DNA from: Natronosporangium hydrolyticum
GTDB lineage: Bacteria; Actinomycetota; Actinomycetes; Mycobacteriales; Micromonosporaceae
Direction of reading: 5' to 3'
NCBI RefSeq assembly: GCF_016925615.1
Contig: NZ_CP070499.1
Location: 1,488,001 to 1,552,000 of the forward strand
DNA length: 64,000 nt
Shown here: positions 41,162 through 50,691 of the stretch, in pieces
How positions within the stretch are numbered: position 1 is the first letter of the stretch
Layout: the number at the start of each line of letters is the position of its first letter
Notes under the pieces: generated by a model
What the model saw: the letters and a program-made list of their open reading frames with translations, nothing else
The model's database searches: none
Told to the model about the DNA's origin: nothing
Program-made: the position numbers and the translations under genes

Positions 41162-42376
41162 ATGACGACTGCTTTGATCATTGGCGGGGGCGTCGCCGGG
41201 CCAACCAGTGCGATCGCGCTGCAGAAGGCTGGAGTCGAAGCCGTGGTTTACGAGGCCTACGACCGTGGCGCGGACGGCATCGGTGCCAACCTGGTCCTTG
41301 CGGTCAACGGCTACCGGGCGCTGCTAGAACTTGGTGTCAAACATCTTGAGGACGGCTTCGACGTTCCGCGTTATCGGTACCACATTGGCAGCGGCAAGGC
41401 TTTGGCCCAGGTCAACAACGGCAATCCACTCGCCGACGGCACGGTGGGCCACGCAATCACTCGTTCCGATCTCTACCGTCGGCTCCGCGACGAGGCGATC
41501 AGCCGAGGTGTCCAGATCGAATTCGGAAAGCGACTCGTTAACGCGGAACTGACCAACGATGGCGTGGTGGCGCACTTCGCCGACGGCAGTAAGGCGGAGG
41601 GCGACCTGCTGATCGGTGCCGACGGTCTGCACTCGACGGTACGCCGGTTGATCGATCCTACGGAGTTGGAGCTGCGCTATGGCGGGCTGGTGACGACCAG
41701 CGGCTACACCAGCGGCGTCGAGGTGCCAGGCGAACCGGGTACCGAGTTCATGTACCTGGGGAAGCGGGCGTTCTTCTGCTATATCCACGACCCGGCCGGC
41801 GTCGTCTGGTGGTACGCCGCGCCTACCTGGCCAGAGGAGCCCACCGCCGACGAACTCTCTGCGCTCACACCACAGCAGTGGCGAGAGCAACTGCTCGACC
41901 TGTTTGCTGCCGACGACAGCCCGGCGAAGACGATCATCCAGGCTGCCGAGGAGATTACTCCGCCGCGACCGATCCAGGACATTCCTCACGTACCGCGTTG
42001 GCACAACGGCCGAATGGTGATCATCGGCGACGCCTGCCACGCGGTGTCGCCGTCCGGCGGGCAGGGTGTCTCGATGGCGATTGAAGACGCGCTGGTCCTG
42101 GGCAAGTGTTTGCGCGACATCAAGTCGATCGAGGAGGCGCTGAACACCTACGAGCGGCTCCGCCGGGATCGGGTCGAGAAGGTGGTCGAGTTCGGCCGGG
42201 ACGCCAGCCGGTCGATCGCGGTGAACGGGCAGGCCCGTCGGGTCTTTCGGGACATCTTTCTGCCGTTGGTCTTCAACCAGAAAGGGGCTGAGAAAGACCT
42301 CGAAAAGATGAGCTGGCTCTACGACTACCGCGTCGACTGGGACTCGCCGGTGGCCGCCGACAGCACAGTACCGTGA
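41162..42376 (+). CDS. FAD-dependent monooxygenase (PHBH/UbiH family)
   Basis: A 404-residue flavoprotein hydroxylase. The FAD-binding Rossmann motif GGGVAGPTSAI (residues 8-18), the DLLIGADGLHSTVR (DG) motif and the GDACHAVSPSGGQG (GD) motif are all present in order. ATG 41162 has GGAGAG seven bases upstream, so it is preferred over ATG 41147, whose codons contain that site. Family members hydroxylate, epoxidise or do Baeyer-Villiger chemistry with NAD(P)H and O2. Here it is probably a tailoring oxygenase acting on the polyketide, though a sugar substrate is possible. It is first of a run with a glycosyltransferase and a sugar reductase. Confidence 0.93.
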   Translation: MTTALIIGGGVAGPTSAIALQKAGVEAVVYEAYDRGADGIGANLVLAVNGYRALLELGVKHLEDGFDVPRYRYHIGSGKALAQVNNGNPLADGTVGHAITRSDLYRRLRDEAISRGVQIEFGKRLVNAELTNDGVVAHFADGSKAEGDLLIGADGLHSTVRRLIDPTELELRYGGLVTTSGYTSGVEVPGEPGTEFMYLGKRAFFCYIHDPAGVVWWYAAPTWPEEPTADELSALTPQQWREQLLDLFAADDSPAKTIIQAAEEITPPRPIQDIPHVPRWHNGRMVIIGDACHAVSPSGGQGVSMAIEDALVLGKCLRDIKSIEEALNTYERLRRDRVEKVVEFGRDASRSIAVNGQARRVFRDIFLPLVFNQKGAEKDLEKMSWLYDYRVDWDSPVAADSTVP

Positions 42377-42438
42377 TGCGCAGCGGCCGTCGCTGCGCCG
42401 AATCGTGCTCCCAGCCCCGGCGCAAGGCCTGGTAGCCG

Positions 42439-43824
42439 ATGCGTGTTCTGTTTACGGTCTACGCAGCCAAGACGCACTTCTACAACATGGTGCCGCTGGC
42501 CTGGGCCCTACGAGCAGCCGGCCATGAGGTGTGCGTGGCCACGCCGCCAGAGTTGGTGGCGGCGGTTACCAATGCGGGGTTGCCGGTGGTCCCAGCCGGC
42601 GACGGCCCGGAACCGGACCCCGACCACGCCACCGGTAGTGACCACGTGACCAGCACCGGCACCTGGCAGAGTCTCACCGCGGGCATGACCGAGACGCGCC
42701 CCGAGGAACTGACCTGGGACTACGTGCTGGGTGCATTCACCGTGGCCTGCTCACTGCACTACGAGCATATGACAGGTGGCCGGTCGATGCTCGACGCCGT
42801 GGTCGAGTTCGCGCAACGGTGGCGCCCTGACCTGGTGATCTGGGACGCCATGACCTTTGCCGGTCCGGTCGCGGCGCAGGTGTGCGGTGCCGCCCATGCC
42901 AGGTTCCTCTTCGGCCTCGACTACATCGCTCGAATGTACGGCGACTACCACCGGCTACTCGAAGCCCAGCACCCGCAACGCCGTGACGACCCGATCGGTG
43001 ACTGGCTTGCCGGCCGGCTCGACCGCTTCGGGGCGGTGTATGACCCAGCGCTTCAACGAGAGCTCATGACCGGGCAGTGGACGATCGATCCCACTCCGGA
43101 GTGGATGCGGCTACCGCTGGACCTGCCGTACGTGGCGTTGCGGTATGTGCCGTACAACGGGATGACCGTGGTGCCCGACTGGGTCCGTCGCCGGCCTGAG
43201 CGGCCCCGGGTATGCCTGACGCTAGGCATGACCGGCCGCGAGAACCTCGGCGGTGACCTGGTCTCGATCGGCGAACTCCTCGACGCGATCGCCAGTCTCG
43301 ACATAGAGCTGGTGGCGACGCTCACCGCCGACCAGCTGGGAAGTTACGAAGCGCCGGACAACGTCCGGGTGGTGGATTTCGTACCACTTAACGAAATCCT
43401 GCCAACCTGCTCCGCGATCATCCATCATGGCGGTTTCGGCAGCCTCGGTAATGCCATGGCGCACGGGGTGCCCCACCTGATCGTGCCCGGGCGGTACTGG
43501 GACGAGGTGGATTTCGGCCGCCTCCTCGACAGCCGTGGCGCCGGTCTCTACCTCGACCCGTACCGGATGGCTGGCGACGCACTCAAGAGCAAGCTCTCGG
43601 TCGAAGCGCTCCGCGAGAAGCTTACGGAGCTGCTCGCCGACCCCGGCTACCTAGGCAACGCCCGGCAGATCCGCTCGGAACTCCGTAGCACCCCGAGCCC
43701 GAACGATCTGGTGCCGGTCCTGGAGGAGTTCGCCGCGAAGCACCACGGTGGAGCCTCCGGTGCGGCCGGAGCTGCCCGCGGAAGAATCCCCGCATCCCCG
43801 CACGTATCGGAAGGACCATCGTGA
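42439..43824 (+). CDS. Glycosyltransferase, EryCIII/DesVII-like (GT1 family)
   Basis: A 461-residue GT-B enzyme. N-terminus MRVLFTVYAAKTHFYNMVPLAWALRAAGHEV and donor-site HHGGFGSLGN are typical of antibiotic deoxysugar transferases. It is closest in style to the glycosyltransferase at 28822-30156. It lies 62 bases after the monooxygenase and its stop overlaps the next start (GTGA), so it is translated with the sugar reductase. The last 25 or so residues are a variable tail. It is one of five glycosyltransferases in the window, which implies a heavily glycosylated product or alternative sugars. Confidence 0.92.
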   Translation: MRVLFTVYAAKTHFYNMVPLAWALRAAGHEVCVATPPELVAAVTNAGLPVVPAGDGPEPDPDHATGSDHVTSTGTWQSLTAGMTETRPEELTWDYVLGAFTVACSLHYEHMTGGRSMLDAVVEFAQRWRPDLVIWDAMTFAGPVAAQVCGAAHARFLFGLDYIARMYGDYHRLLEAQHPQRRDDPIGDWLAGRLDRFGAVYDPALQRELMTGQWTIDPTPEWMRLPLDLPYVALRYVPYNGMTVVPDWVRRRPERPRVCLTLGMTGRENLGGDLVSIGELLDAIASLDIELVATLTADQLGSYEAPDNVRVVDFVPLNEILPTCSAIIHHGGFGSLGNAMAHGVPHLIVPGRYWDEVDFGRLLDSRGAGLYLDPYRMAGDALKSKLSVEALREKLTELLADPGYLGNARQIRSELRSTPSPNDLVPVLEEFAAKHHGGASGAAGAARGRIPASPHVSEGPS

Positions 43825-44813
43825 CAACAGAGACCTGGGCTGGCAAGAACGTGGTCGTTACCGGTGGGATCGGCCTGCTCGGCTCCCACTTTGTCGAGGA
43901 GCTGCTCGCCCGGGGGGCGGCCGTGAGCTGCCTCTATCGCCGGGACAACCGACGGGTGCTGCCGCAGTTGGGGGAGTCCGACCGGTTGCGGGCGGTCCGG
44001 GTCGACCTGCTCGATGAAGCGGCGCTCGCCGAGGTGCTGGATTCGGTCAAGCCGCACGTCGATATGATCATCCATTGCGCGGTAGTCTCCGGGCCGATGC
44101 CCGTCCGGCTGAACCAACCCGCGCACATCCTCGACGCGAACATGCGGGTGGCATCGAATATCCTCAACGCCGCTCGCCGCTTGGACATTACCAACCTGGT
44201 ACTCCTGAGCTCCAGCGATATCTACCTCACGGCTAGCGAGCAGCCGATCCGGGAAGAGGACGACTTTACCCAACAGATGCGCTACTCCCCGGACGGGTAC
44301 TACCTGTCCAAGAACTTCGCCGAGATCCTCGCGGAGGCATTCCGCACCGAGTACGGTATGAACATCTACCTACCCCGGCTGACCAGTGTGTATGGTCCGA
44401 GGGACAACTTCGAGCCGGATACCGACCGAGTCGTGCCTAGTATGTTCGCCAAGGTCGTGGCGGGGGAGCCGATCGAAATCTGGGGCGACGGTAGCCAGAC
44501 TCGTACCTACATGTTCGTCACCGACCTAGTGCGAGCGGTCCTCCAGATGGTCGAGAAGGGCAAGTATCACACCCTCAATGTCGGCACCAGCGAAACCGTA
44601 TCGGTCCTGCAACTGGCGAAGCTCGTCTGCGCGGCGCTCGGCGAGCCGGAACGGATCCGGATCGACGAGAGCAAGTCCGGGGGGCGGCCCAGCCGCACCC
44701 TCGACGTCAGCAGGCTCCACGAGATCATCGACTTCACCCCGCGTCCGTTGGTCGAAGGGCTCCGCGAGACCGTGGCCTGGTATCGGAACCGGCCCCGTCC
44801 TACGGCCGGATGA
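43821..44813 (+). CDS. NAD-dependent epimerase/dehydratase, probable NDP-sugar 4-ketoreductase
   Basis: A 330-residue extended short-chain dehydrogenase. NAD(P)-binding GGIGLLGSHFV near residue 15, catalytic Ser in LLSSSD and Tyr/Lys in YYLSK are present, with the later RTYMFVTDLV and LNVGTSE sugar-nucleotide segments. In a deoxysugar cluster it most likely reduces the 4-keto group of a late dTDP-sugar; an epimerase role is the alternative. The GTG start overlaps the glycosyltransferase stop by four bases, so the two may serve the same sugar. Confidence 0.88.
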   Translation: MTTETWAGKNVVVTGGIGLLGSHFVEELLARGAAVSCLYRRDNRRVLPQLGESDRLRAVRVDLLDEAALAEVLDSVKPHVDMIIHCAVVSGPMPVRLNQPAHILDANMRVASNILNAARRLDITNLVLLSSSDIYLTASEQPIREEDDFTQQMRYSPDGYYLSKNFAEILAEAFRTEYGMNIYLPRLTSVYGPRDNFEPDTDRVVPSMFAKVVAGEPIEIWGDGSQTRTYMFVTDLVRAVLQMVEKGKYHTLNVGTSETVSVLQLAKLVCAALGEPERIRIDESKSGGRPSRTLDVSRLHEIIDFTPRPLVEGLRETVAWYRNRPRPTAG

Positions 44814-44873
44814 CCACGGCAGCCCAACGCCAGCTCCCCTAACGGACCCCTGCCGCCGGGGCTGCGGCGCGGA

Positions 44874-44908
44874 TAGGGGTCCGCGCAGCCCAGTCCCGGT
44901 GTTAGCGT
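44874..44908 (+). promoter_or_regulatory. Predicted promoter of the glycosyltransferase at 44971
   Basis: TAGGGG (44874-44879) is followed after 23 bases by TAGCGT (44903-44908), 62 bases before the start codon. An inverted copy of the box, CCCCTA, lies at 44836-44841. The surrounding 157-bp gap has no gene. Confidence 0.55.
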
Positions 44909-44970
44909 CGCGTCGGCGCCGCAACGCCGGCATCTCGCCCGTTCGTCGACGGACCCCGCTGGAGAGAACA

Positions 44971-46221
44971 ATGCGCGTGATGGTAGCCACCCAGGCAGTC
45001 AACTCCCACCTGTACAACATCGTCCCGATGGCGTGGGCGTTGCGAGCGGCTGGACACGAAGTCTGCGTCGCGACCCAGCCGAACCTGCTGGAAGAGGCTA
45101 AGCGGACCGGACTGACTGCGGTGGCGGTCGGGGACGAGCTGCCAGCGGCACGCGGTGAGCTCGACACCGCCGACACGCCGTACGGCCTGACTCACGACAT
45201 CACCGAGACCGATCCGGCGACTCTGACCGCTGAGTACATCCGCGGTGTCTTCGCCGACTACACCTCGGTGGTCTGCGAATACTCCTCAAACCAGGCGGTG
45301 CTCGATGATCTTGTCGAGTTCGGTCGGGCCTGGCGGCCGGACCTGCTGCTCTGGGACGCACACACCTACGCCGGCTCGGTGGCCTCCCGGGCGCTGGGAA
45401 TCGCCGATGCCCGCATGCTACCCGCGCCCGATCACTGGGCGCGGCTGCGGACCCGCTTCCTCGAGCTGACCGGCGGGGGATCCGGAGACGACGATCCGCT
45501 CGCCGGCTATTTCGGCGAGAAGCTGGCCAAGTACGGGTGCGCCTTCGACGAGAGCGTCGTATTCGGGCGGGCTACCATCGATCCGCTCCCCAGCTGGTTG
45601 GGCATTCCGGTCGAGCCCAACCACTGGCCGGTAAGGCACATCCCCTACAGCGGGCCGAGTGTGATCCCAGCCTGGCTGCGCAAAGAGCCCCGCCGCCGTC
45701 GAGTCTGCCTCACGCTTGGCCAGACCCGGCGCTCGCTCGGTTCGGCCGTTGGCGACAACGACGATCGGGCCCCCGCAGTCGCGTTCCTGGAGGCGTTGGC
45801 CTCGCTGGACGTCGAAATCGTCGCGACGCTCAACGCTTCCCAGATACCGGCCGGCACGAGCATCCCGGACAACGTCCGCCTCTTCGACTACCTACCCCTC
45901 AACGCGTTGCTGCCCAGCTGCGCCGCGGTGATCCACTACGGCGGGATGGGGACCGTTAATGTCGCGGTTGCGCACGGCGTTCCGCAGCTCAGTATCCCTG
46001 GCAACATCTGGGGTGAGCGGGGCATTATGCAGGCAGTCTCCGCGCAGGGGGCGGGCCTCATAGCCGACCCCGACAACCTGGTCGAGAAGCTCCGGGAAAT
46101 CCTCGACAACGACAGCTTCCGGGAATCGGCGCTCCGCATTCGGGACGAAATGCTGAGTCGCCCGAGCCCGCGTGACCTGGTGCCACAGCTGGAGTCGTTG
46201 GCAGCCCTGGCGACGGCGTGA
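44971..46221 (+). CDS. Glycosyltransferase, divergent member of the EryCIII-like GT1 group
   Basis: A 416-residue GT-B enzyme. ATG 44971 has GGAGAG five bases upstream and starts MRVMVATQAVNSHLYNIVPMAWAL, the family N-terminus. The frame is open back to 44578, but that part overlaps the sugar reductase and has no family character. The donor-site motif reads HYGGMGTVN where the other four have HHGGFGT or HHGGFGS, and the usual WWDEADL segment is NIWGERG. It therefore probably uses a different donor or links differently. It has its own predicted promoter and ends 210 bases before the next PKS gene. Confidence 0.92.
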   Translation: MRVMVATQAVNSHLYNIVPMAWALRAAGHEVCVATQPNLLEEAKRTGLTAVAVGDELPAARGELDTADTPYGLTHDITETDPATLTAEYIRGVFADYTSVVCEYSSNQAVLDDLVEFGRAWRPDLLLWDAHTYAGSVASRALGIADARMLPAPDHWARLRTRFLELTGGGSGDDDPLAGYFGEKLAKYGCAFDESVVFGRATIDPLPSWLGIPVEPNHWPVRHIPYSGPSVIPAWLRKEPRRRRVCLTLGQTRRSLGSAVGDNDDRAPAVAFLEALASLDVEIVATLNASQIPAGTSIPDNVRLFDYLPLNALLPSCAAVIHYGGMGTVNVAVAHGVPQLSIPGNIWGERGIMQAVSAQGAGLIADPDNLVEKLREILDNDSFRESALRIRDEMLSRPSPRDLVPQLESLAALATA

Positions 46222-46431
46222 AGGATGTCTTCGGCAGACCACCCGCGCTAGGGGAGGGCAACGTCGATTAGGGGTTCAGCCAGGTACCCGCCTTCTATAA
46301 GCTCGGCCGCAGCTCCTCCATTCCCGGGAGGGCCAGTGCCATGAGAGTCCTACCCGGAGCGTGCCCACAGCCTTCGCCGTCGCGGCGACACCGCGGTGGA
46401 GATCCATAGCGCGGTTGAGATTGGATGACCT
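46222..46431 (+). promoter_or_regulatory. Promoter region of the second PKS block with paired TAGGGG boxes
   Basis: TAGGGG occurs at 46249-46254 and 46269-46274, 20 bp apart (about two helical turns). From the second copy 23 bases lead to TAAGCT (46298-46303); an overlapping TATAAG starts two bases earlier. The PKS start codon is 128 bases further on. No gene in this gap. Confidence 0.6.
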
Positions 46432-49400
46432 GTGGAGAACGAAGCCAAGCTCCTCGACTACCTACGGAGGGCGACCTCGGACCTCCAGCAGGCGCGGCGC
46501 CGGGTGCGGGAGCTGGAGACACGGGATGCCGAGCCGGTGGCGATCGTGGGCATGGGGTGCCGGCTGCCGGGCGGGGTGGCTTCCCCGGAGGACCTGTGGG
46601 AGCTGGTGTGGGCGGGTGTGGATGCGGTGGGTCCGTTCCCGCGGGACCGGGGTTGGGACCTCGACCGCTTGTTTGACCCGCAGCAAGAGCGACCTGAGAC
46701 CAGCTACGTTGCCGAGGGTGGATTTCTATACGAGGCAGCCGAGTTCGATGCCGAGTTCTTTGGCATCAGCCCACGGGAAGCCTTGGCAATGGATCCGCAG
46801 CAGCGGATCCTCCTGGAGGTCGCATGGGAGGCGATCGAGGCATCGGGTCTCGACCCGGCAACGCTGGCCGGAAGCGCGACCGGCACGTTCGTCGGCACTA
46901 TGTACCACGACTATGGCCAGGGCACCAGCATGGGGAGTCTGGTCTCTGGTCGGGTGGCGTATCACCTTGGTCTGGAGGGGCCGGCGGTGACGGTGGATAC
47001 GGCGTGTTCGTCGTCGTTGGTGGCGTTGCATCTGGCGGTGCAGGCGTTGCGTAGTGGCGAGTGCGGTATGGCGTTGGCGGGTGGGGTGACGGTGATGGCC
47101 ACACCGGAGACCTTTGTGGAGTTTAGTCGGCAACAAGGGTTGGCGCGGGATGGTCGGTGTAAGTCGTTTTCGGCGGATGCGGATGGTACGGGGTGGGCGG
47201 AGGGCGCTGGTGTGCTGGTTTTGGAGCGGTTGTCGGATGCGCGGGCGGCGGGTCGTCGGGTGTTGGCGGTGGTGCGGGGTTCGGCGGTGAATCAGGATGG
47301 GGCGTCAAGTGGTTTCAGTGCGCCGAATGGTCCGGCGCAGGAGCGGGTGATTCGGGCGGCGTTGGGGTCGGCTGGTGTGGGGGTGGGGGATGTGGATGTG
47401 GTGGAGGGGCATGGGACGGGGACGTCGTTGGGGGATCCGATTGAGGTGGGGGCGTTGTTGGGGACGTATGGGCGGGGTCGGGGTGGGGTGGGTCCGTTGT
47501 GGTTGGGGTCGTTGAAGTCGAATATTGGTCATGCGCAGGCGGCGGCTGGGGTGGCTGGTGTGATCAAGATGGTGTTGGCGTTGCGGTTTGGGTGGTTGCC
47601 GCGGACGTTGCATGTGGATGTGCCGTCGGGTGAGGTGGATTGGTCGTCTGGTGGGGTGGAGTTGTTGCGGGAGGCGGTGGAGTGGCGTTCGGTGGGTGGT
47701 CGGGTGCGGCGGGCGGGGGTGTCGTCGTTTGGGATTAGTGGGACGAATGCGCATGTGATCATCGAGGAGGCGCCGGCGGAGTCATCGGTCGACACGCACG
47801 CCGAGGCAGACCCGGTTCCCCACCAGCGGGTGCCGGCGCCAGCCACCGTGTTCCGGCGACAGCGGTACTGGCTGGACTCCGTAGTCGTTGGCGGGGACCC
47901 CGCTGCGATGGGGCAGATCGCGATGGAACATCCACTATTGGTGGCGGCGGTGCCGAGCGCTGAGGGCGATTCGGTGGTCTTCACCGGGCGATGGTCCTTG
48001 TCGACGCACCGATGGCTCGGTGACCATGTCGTCCATGGGGTGGTAATGGTCCCCGGCTCAGTCTTCGTCGAGCTGGCGTTGGTAGCGGGGGAATGGGTGG
48101 GCTACCCCACGATCCGGGAGCTCGTTCAGGAGACTCCCGCTTCGATGACTCAGTCTTCACTGCAGATCCAGGTGGTGGTCGCAGTCGGGCACGGACCCCG
48201 GACGCTCGCGATCTATTCTCGGGAGGAGACCGCACCCGGAGTCCACACTGGCTGGGTACGTCACGCGAGCGGTGTCCTGGAGCCCAGTGCCGGTCCGTCG
48301 GACCCGTATTCCGGGTCTGCAGAGTCAGGACGGTACGTCGGCGGCTGGCCACCGCGCGATGCCCAGCCGCTCGATGTCGCCGCCGCCTACGCCGAGCTGG
48401 GCGAACACGGCTACCGCTACGGGCCCACCTTCCGCGGGGTAGAGGCGGCCTGGCAGCTAGGAGACCAGGTATACGCCGACGTCGTTCTGGCTAACGTCGA
48501 TGCCGCGCGGTATCGACTGCACCCGGCACTCTTGGACGCTGCGCTGCACGCAGGCATCAGCGTCGCCACCCCAGAGGGAGCCTCCGTCGCCGACGGCACT
48601 CGATTGCCCTTCAGCTGGTCAGGCGTGGAGATCAGGCGACCCGGTGCCGGGCGGCTTCGTGTTCGGATACGGCAGACCTCCGCGAGTGAGATGTCGGTCG
48701 ATCTGACCGACGACACCGGTGCGGTGATCGGCCAGGTCGGAACTCTGGCTACCCGCACTGTCGCCGAGGATCAACTCGCTGATCTCCGCCACTCGCTGCA
48801 CCGGATCGGCTGGCACCCGGCGACCGAACTGGCCAACCCGTCGCACCGAGCATCGTGCCCGGTGGCGGTCATCGGCGATGCCCGTCCTGCTCTGGCCGCC
48901 GACTGGGGCGACTATGTTACGAATCCGGCGAGCGTTGCGGCGCTGGTAGCCGCGGTCGCCGCGGGTCAACCGGCCCCGCGCTACGCCGTGCTGCCGATCG
49001 AACCTGCGACGCCAGGCGATGCCGCGGCTGTCGCTACCGCCAACACCATCGCCGCGCTCGGCGCTATCCAGACCTGGCTGGCTACCCCGGCGCTGGCGTC
49101 GACGTCGTTGGCGATCGTCACCAGACTCGGTGCCGCGGTTGGTGCCGCGGACGTGGACCCGGCGACGGCATCGGTCTGGGGACTGGTCCGGGCCGCCCAG
49201 GCCGAACATCCGGGGCGTTTCCAGCTGATCGACGTCGACGGAACTGCGGAGGCCGATCAGCAACTCTCGTCAGCACTGGCCAGCTCCGAACCGGAGTTCG
49301 CGATCCGGGGCAGCAGGACGTATGTCCCGCGACTGGAAGCTATTCCGGTCCCGCCGGTAGCAAACCAGCCGGCCTTTGGTGGTGGTGCGGTGTTGGTGAC

Positions 49401-50691
49401 TGGTGGTACGGGTGGTTTGGGGGCGTTGGTGGCGCGGCATTTGGTGGTTGGGTGTGGGGTGCGGGATGTGGTGTTGGTGAGTCGTCGTGGGTGGGGTGCG
49501 GTGGGGGTTGAGGGTTTGGTGGGGGAGTTGGAGTCGGTTGGTGCGCGGGTGCGGGTGTTTGGGTGTGATGTGGGTGATCGGGAGGCGTTGGTGGGGTTGT
49601 TGGGTGAGGTTGGTGGTGGGTTATCGGGGGTGGTGCATGCGGCTGGGGTGGCTGGTGGGGGGACGGTTGATGTGTTGGATGCGGGTGGGGTGGGTGAGGT
49701 GTTCCGGTCGAAGGTGTGTGGGGCGTGGTATTTGCATGAGTTGACGCGGGATTTGGAGTTGTCGGCGTTTGTGTTGTTCTCGTCGGCGGGTGGATTGGTG
49801 TTGGCGGCTGGTCAGGGCGATTATGCGGCGGCGAATGTGTTCCTGGACGCGTTGGCGGTGCATCGTCGGGCGTTGGGGCTGCCGGGGCAGTCGTTGGCGT
49901 GGGGGCTGTGGCGGACCGAGACCGGGCTCTCCGAACAGCTCGACGACGGGGCAATCCAGCGGCTGACCCGCCTGGGCTTCCCGCCGTTGCGCCCTGATAT
50001 CGGCCGTCGGTTATTCGACGCCGCGACCAGCTCCGACGAGCCGGTACTCGTCCCCATCCACATCGATCAGGCGACCGTAACGAGCCGCGACGTAGCTGAC
50101 CTCCCTGCGCTCCTGGCCGGGAAGCCGACGTCTATGACCACAGCCGATGCTGGTCGGGAATCGCCCACGCTGGCGGACCGACTGGGGCTGTTGTCGGAGA
50201 ACGAGCGACAACGGCTGTTGCACGACCTAGTAACTCACCAGGTAGCGGCCGTCCTCGGTTGCTCAACCGACAGAGTCAAGCCGGAGACGTCGTTTCAGGA
50301 CCTGGGGTTCGACTCACTGGCGGCCATCGAGCTACGAAACACACTGGTTTCCGCCACCGGCCTAGCCCTACCGGCCACCCTCATCTTCGACTACCCCAGC
50401 GTCACGGCCCTTAGCAAGCAGCTACTCAGCATGCTCGCGCCGGACGATCCAGACCGGGTGTCGCCGATGCTCGCTGAGATCGACCACGCACTGTCCAGGA
50501 TCGACAGCAACCTCGCCAGTGACGATGAGCGAGCGCGGGTAGGGCGGCGGTTGGAGGAGTTGGCGCGGGCATGGCGAGTAGCGGGCGCGCAGGAGACGGC
50601 GGACGCCATCTCGTACGACACCGCGAGCGACGACGAACTCTTCGCTGTGCTCGACCAGGAACTCGGCGACTCCGTGCGAGGTGACGACTGA
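46432..50691 (+). CDS. Type I PKS, one module lacking an AT domain (module E: KS-DH-KR-ACP)
   Basis: GTG 46432 opens a 1,419-residue protein with a docking coiled coil ([18 protein letters not shown]). KS 34-446 has TACSSS, GHGTGT and KSNIGH, all intact. After the KS end [12 protein letters not shown] only about 35 linker residues follow, ending [10 protein letters not shown], the usual post-AT motif. DH then begins directly (500-775; [12 protein letters not shown]). KR 980-1165 and ACP 1257-1335 follow, then a docking tail with FAVLDQELG. About 400 residues of AT are absent although the reading frame and both flanks are intact. The ACP must be loaded by another AT, or the module passes the chain without extension. 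The stop abuts the next ATG. Confidence 0.95.
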   Translation: MENEAKLLDYLRRATSDLQQARRRVRELETRDAEPVAIVGMGCRLPGGVASPEDLWELVWAGVDAVGPFPRDRGWDLDRLFDPQQERPETSYVAEGGFLYEAAEFDAEFFGISPREALAMDPQQRILLEVAWEAIEASGLDPATLAGSATGTFVGTMYHDYGQGTSMGSLVSGRVAYHLGLEGPAVTVDTACSSSLVALHLAVQALRSGECGMALAGGVTVMATPETFVEFSRQQGLARDGRCKSFSADADGTGWAEGAGVLVLERLSDARAAGRRVLAVVRGSAVNQDGASSGFSAPNGPAQERVIRAALGSAGVGVGDVDVVEGHGTGTSLGDPIEVGALLGTYGRGRGGVGPLWLGSLKSNIGHAQAAAGVAGVIKMVLALRFGWLPRTLHVDVPSGEVDWSSGGVELLREAVEWRSVGGRVRRAGVSSFGISGTNAHVIIEEAPAESSVDTHAEADPVPHQRVPAPATVFRRQRYWLDSVVVGGDPAAMGQIAMEHPLLVAAVPSAEGDSVVFTGRWSLSTHRWLGDHVVHGVVMVPGSVFVELALVAGEWVGYPTIRELVQETPASMTQSSLQIQVVVAVGHGPRTLAIYSREETAPGVHTGWVRHASGVLEPSAGPSDPYSGSAESGRYVGGWPPRDAQPLDVAAAYAELGEHGYRYGPTFRGVEAAWQLGDQVYADVVLANVDAARYRLHPALLDAALHAGISVATPEGASVADGTRLPFSWSGVEIRRPGAGRLRVRIRQTSASEMSVDLTDDTGAVIGQVGTLATRTVAEDQLADLRHSLHRIGWHPATELANPSHRASCPVAVIGDARPALAADWGDYVTNPASVAALVAAVAAGQPAPRYAVLPIEPATPGDAAAVATANTIAALGAIQTWLATPALASTSLAIVTRLGAAVGAADVDPATASVWGLVRAAQAEHPGRFQLIDVDGTAEADQQLSSALASSEPEFAIRGSRTYVPRLEAIPVPPVANQPAFGGGAVLVTGGTGGLGALVARHLVVGCGVRDVVLVSRRGWGAVGVEGLVGELESVGARVRVFGCDVGDREALVGLLGEVGGGLSGVVHAAGVAGGGTVDVLDAGGVGEVFRSKVCGAWYLHELTRDLELSAFVLFSSAGGLVLAAGQGDYAAANVFLDALAVHRRALGLPGQSLAWGLWRTETGLSEQLDDGAIQRLTRLGFPPLRPDIGRRLFDAATSSDEPVLVPIHIDQATVTSRDVADLPALLAGKPTSMTTADAGRESPTLADRLGLLSENERQRLLHDLVTHQVAAVLGCSTDRVKPETSFQDLGFDSLAAIELRNTLVSATGLALPATLIFDYPSVTALSKQLLSMLAPDDPDRVSPMLAEIDHALSRIDSNLASDDERARVGRRLEELARAWRVAGAQETADAISYDTASDDELFAVLDQELGDSVRGDD
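47771..47880 (+). other. Site of the missing AT domain (KS joined to post-AT linker)
   Basis: Between the KS C-terminus and the motif RRQRYWL there are about 110 bases of ordinary high-GC, non-repeat sequence where the other complete modules have about 1.4 kb of AT. The join does not coincide with the edge of a repeat shared on both sides, so a simple collapse of identical repeats would not produce it. Confidence 0.85.

Noticed and set aside
44578-44970. N-terminal extension of the glycosyltransferase at 44971
   Set aside because: Overlaps the end of the sugar reductase, has no family sequence, and a good ribosome site precedes ATG 44971.
46432-50691. AT-less module as a collapsed-repeat assembly error
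   Set aside because: The KS-to-DH junction is about 110 bases of unique, normal-composition sequence with a recognisable post-AT motif, not a repeat edge. Still worth verifying with long reads.
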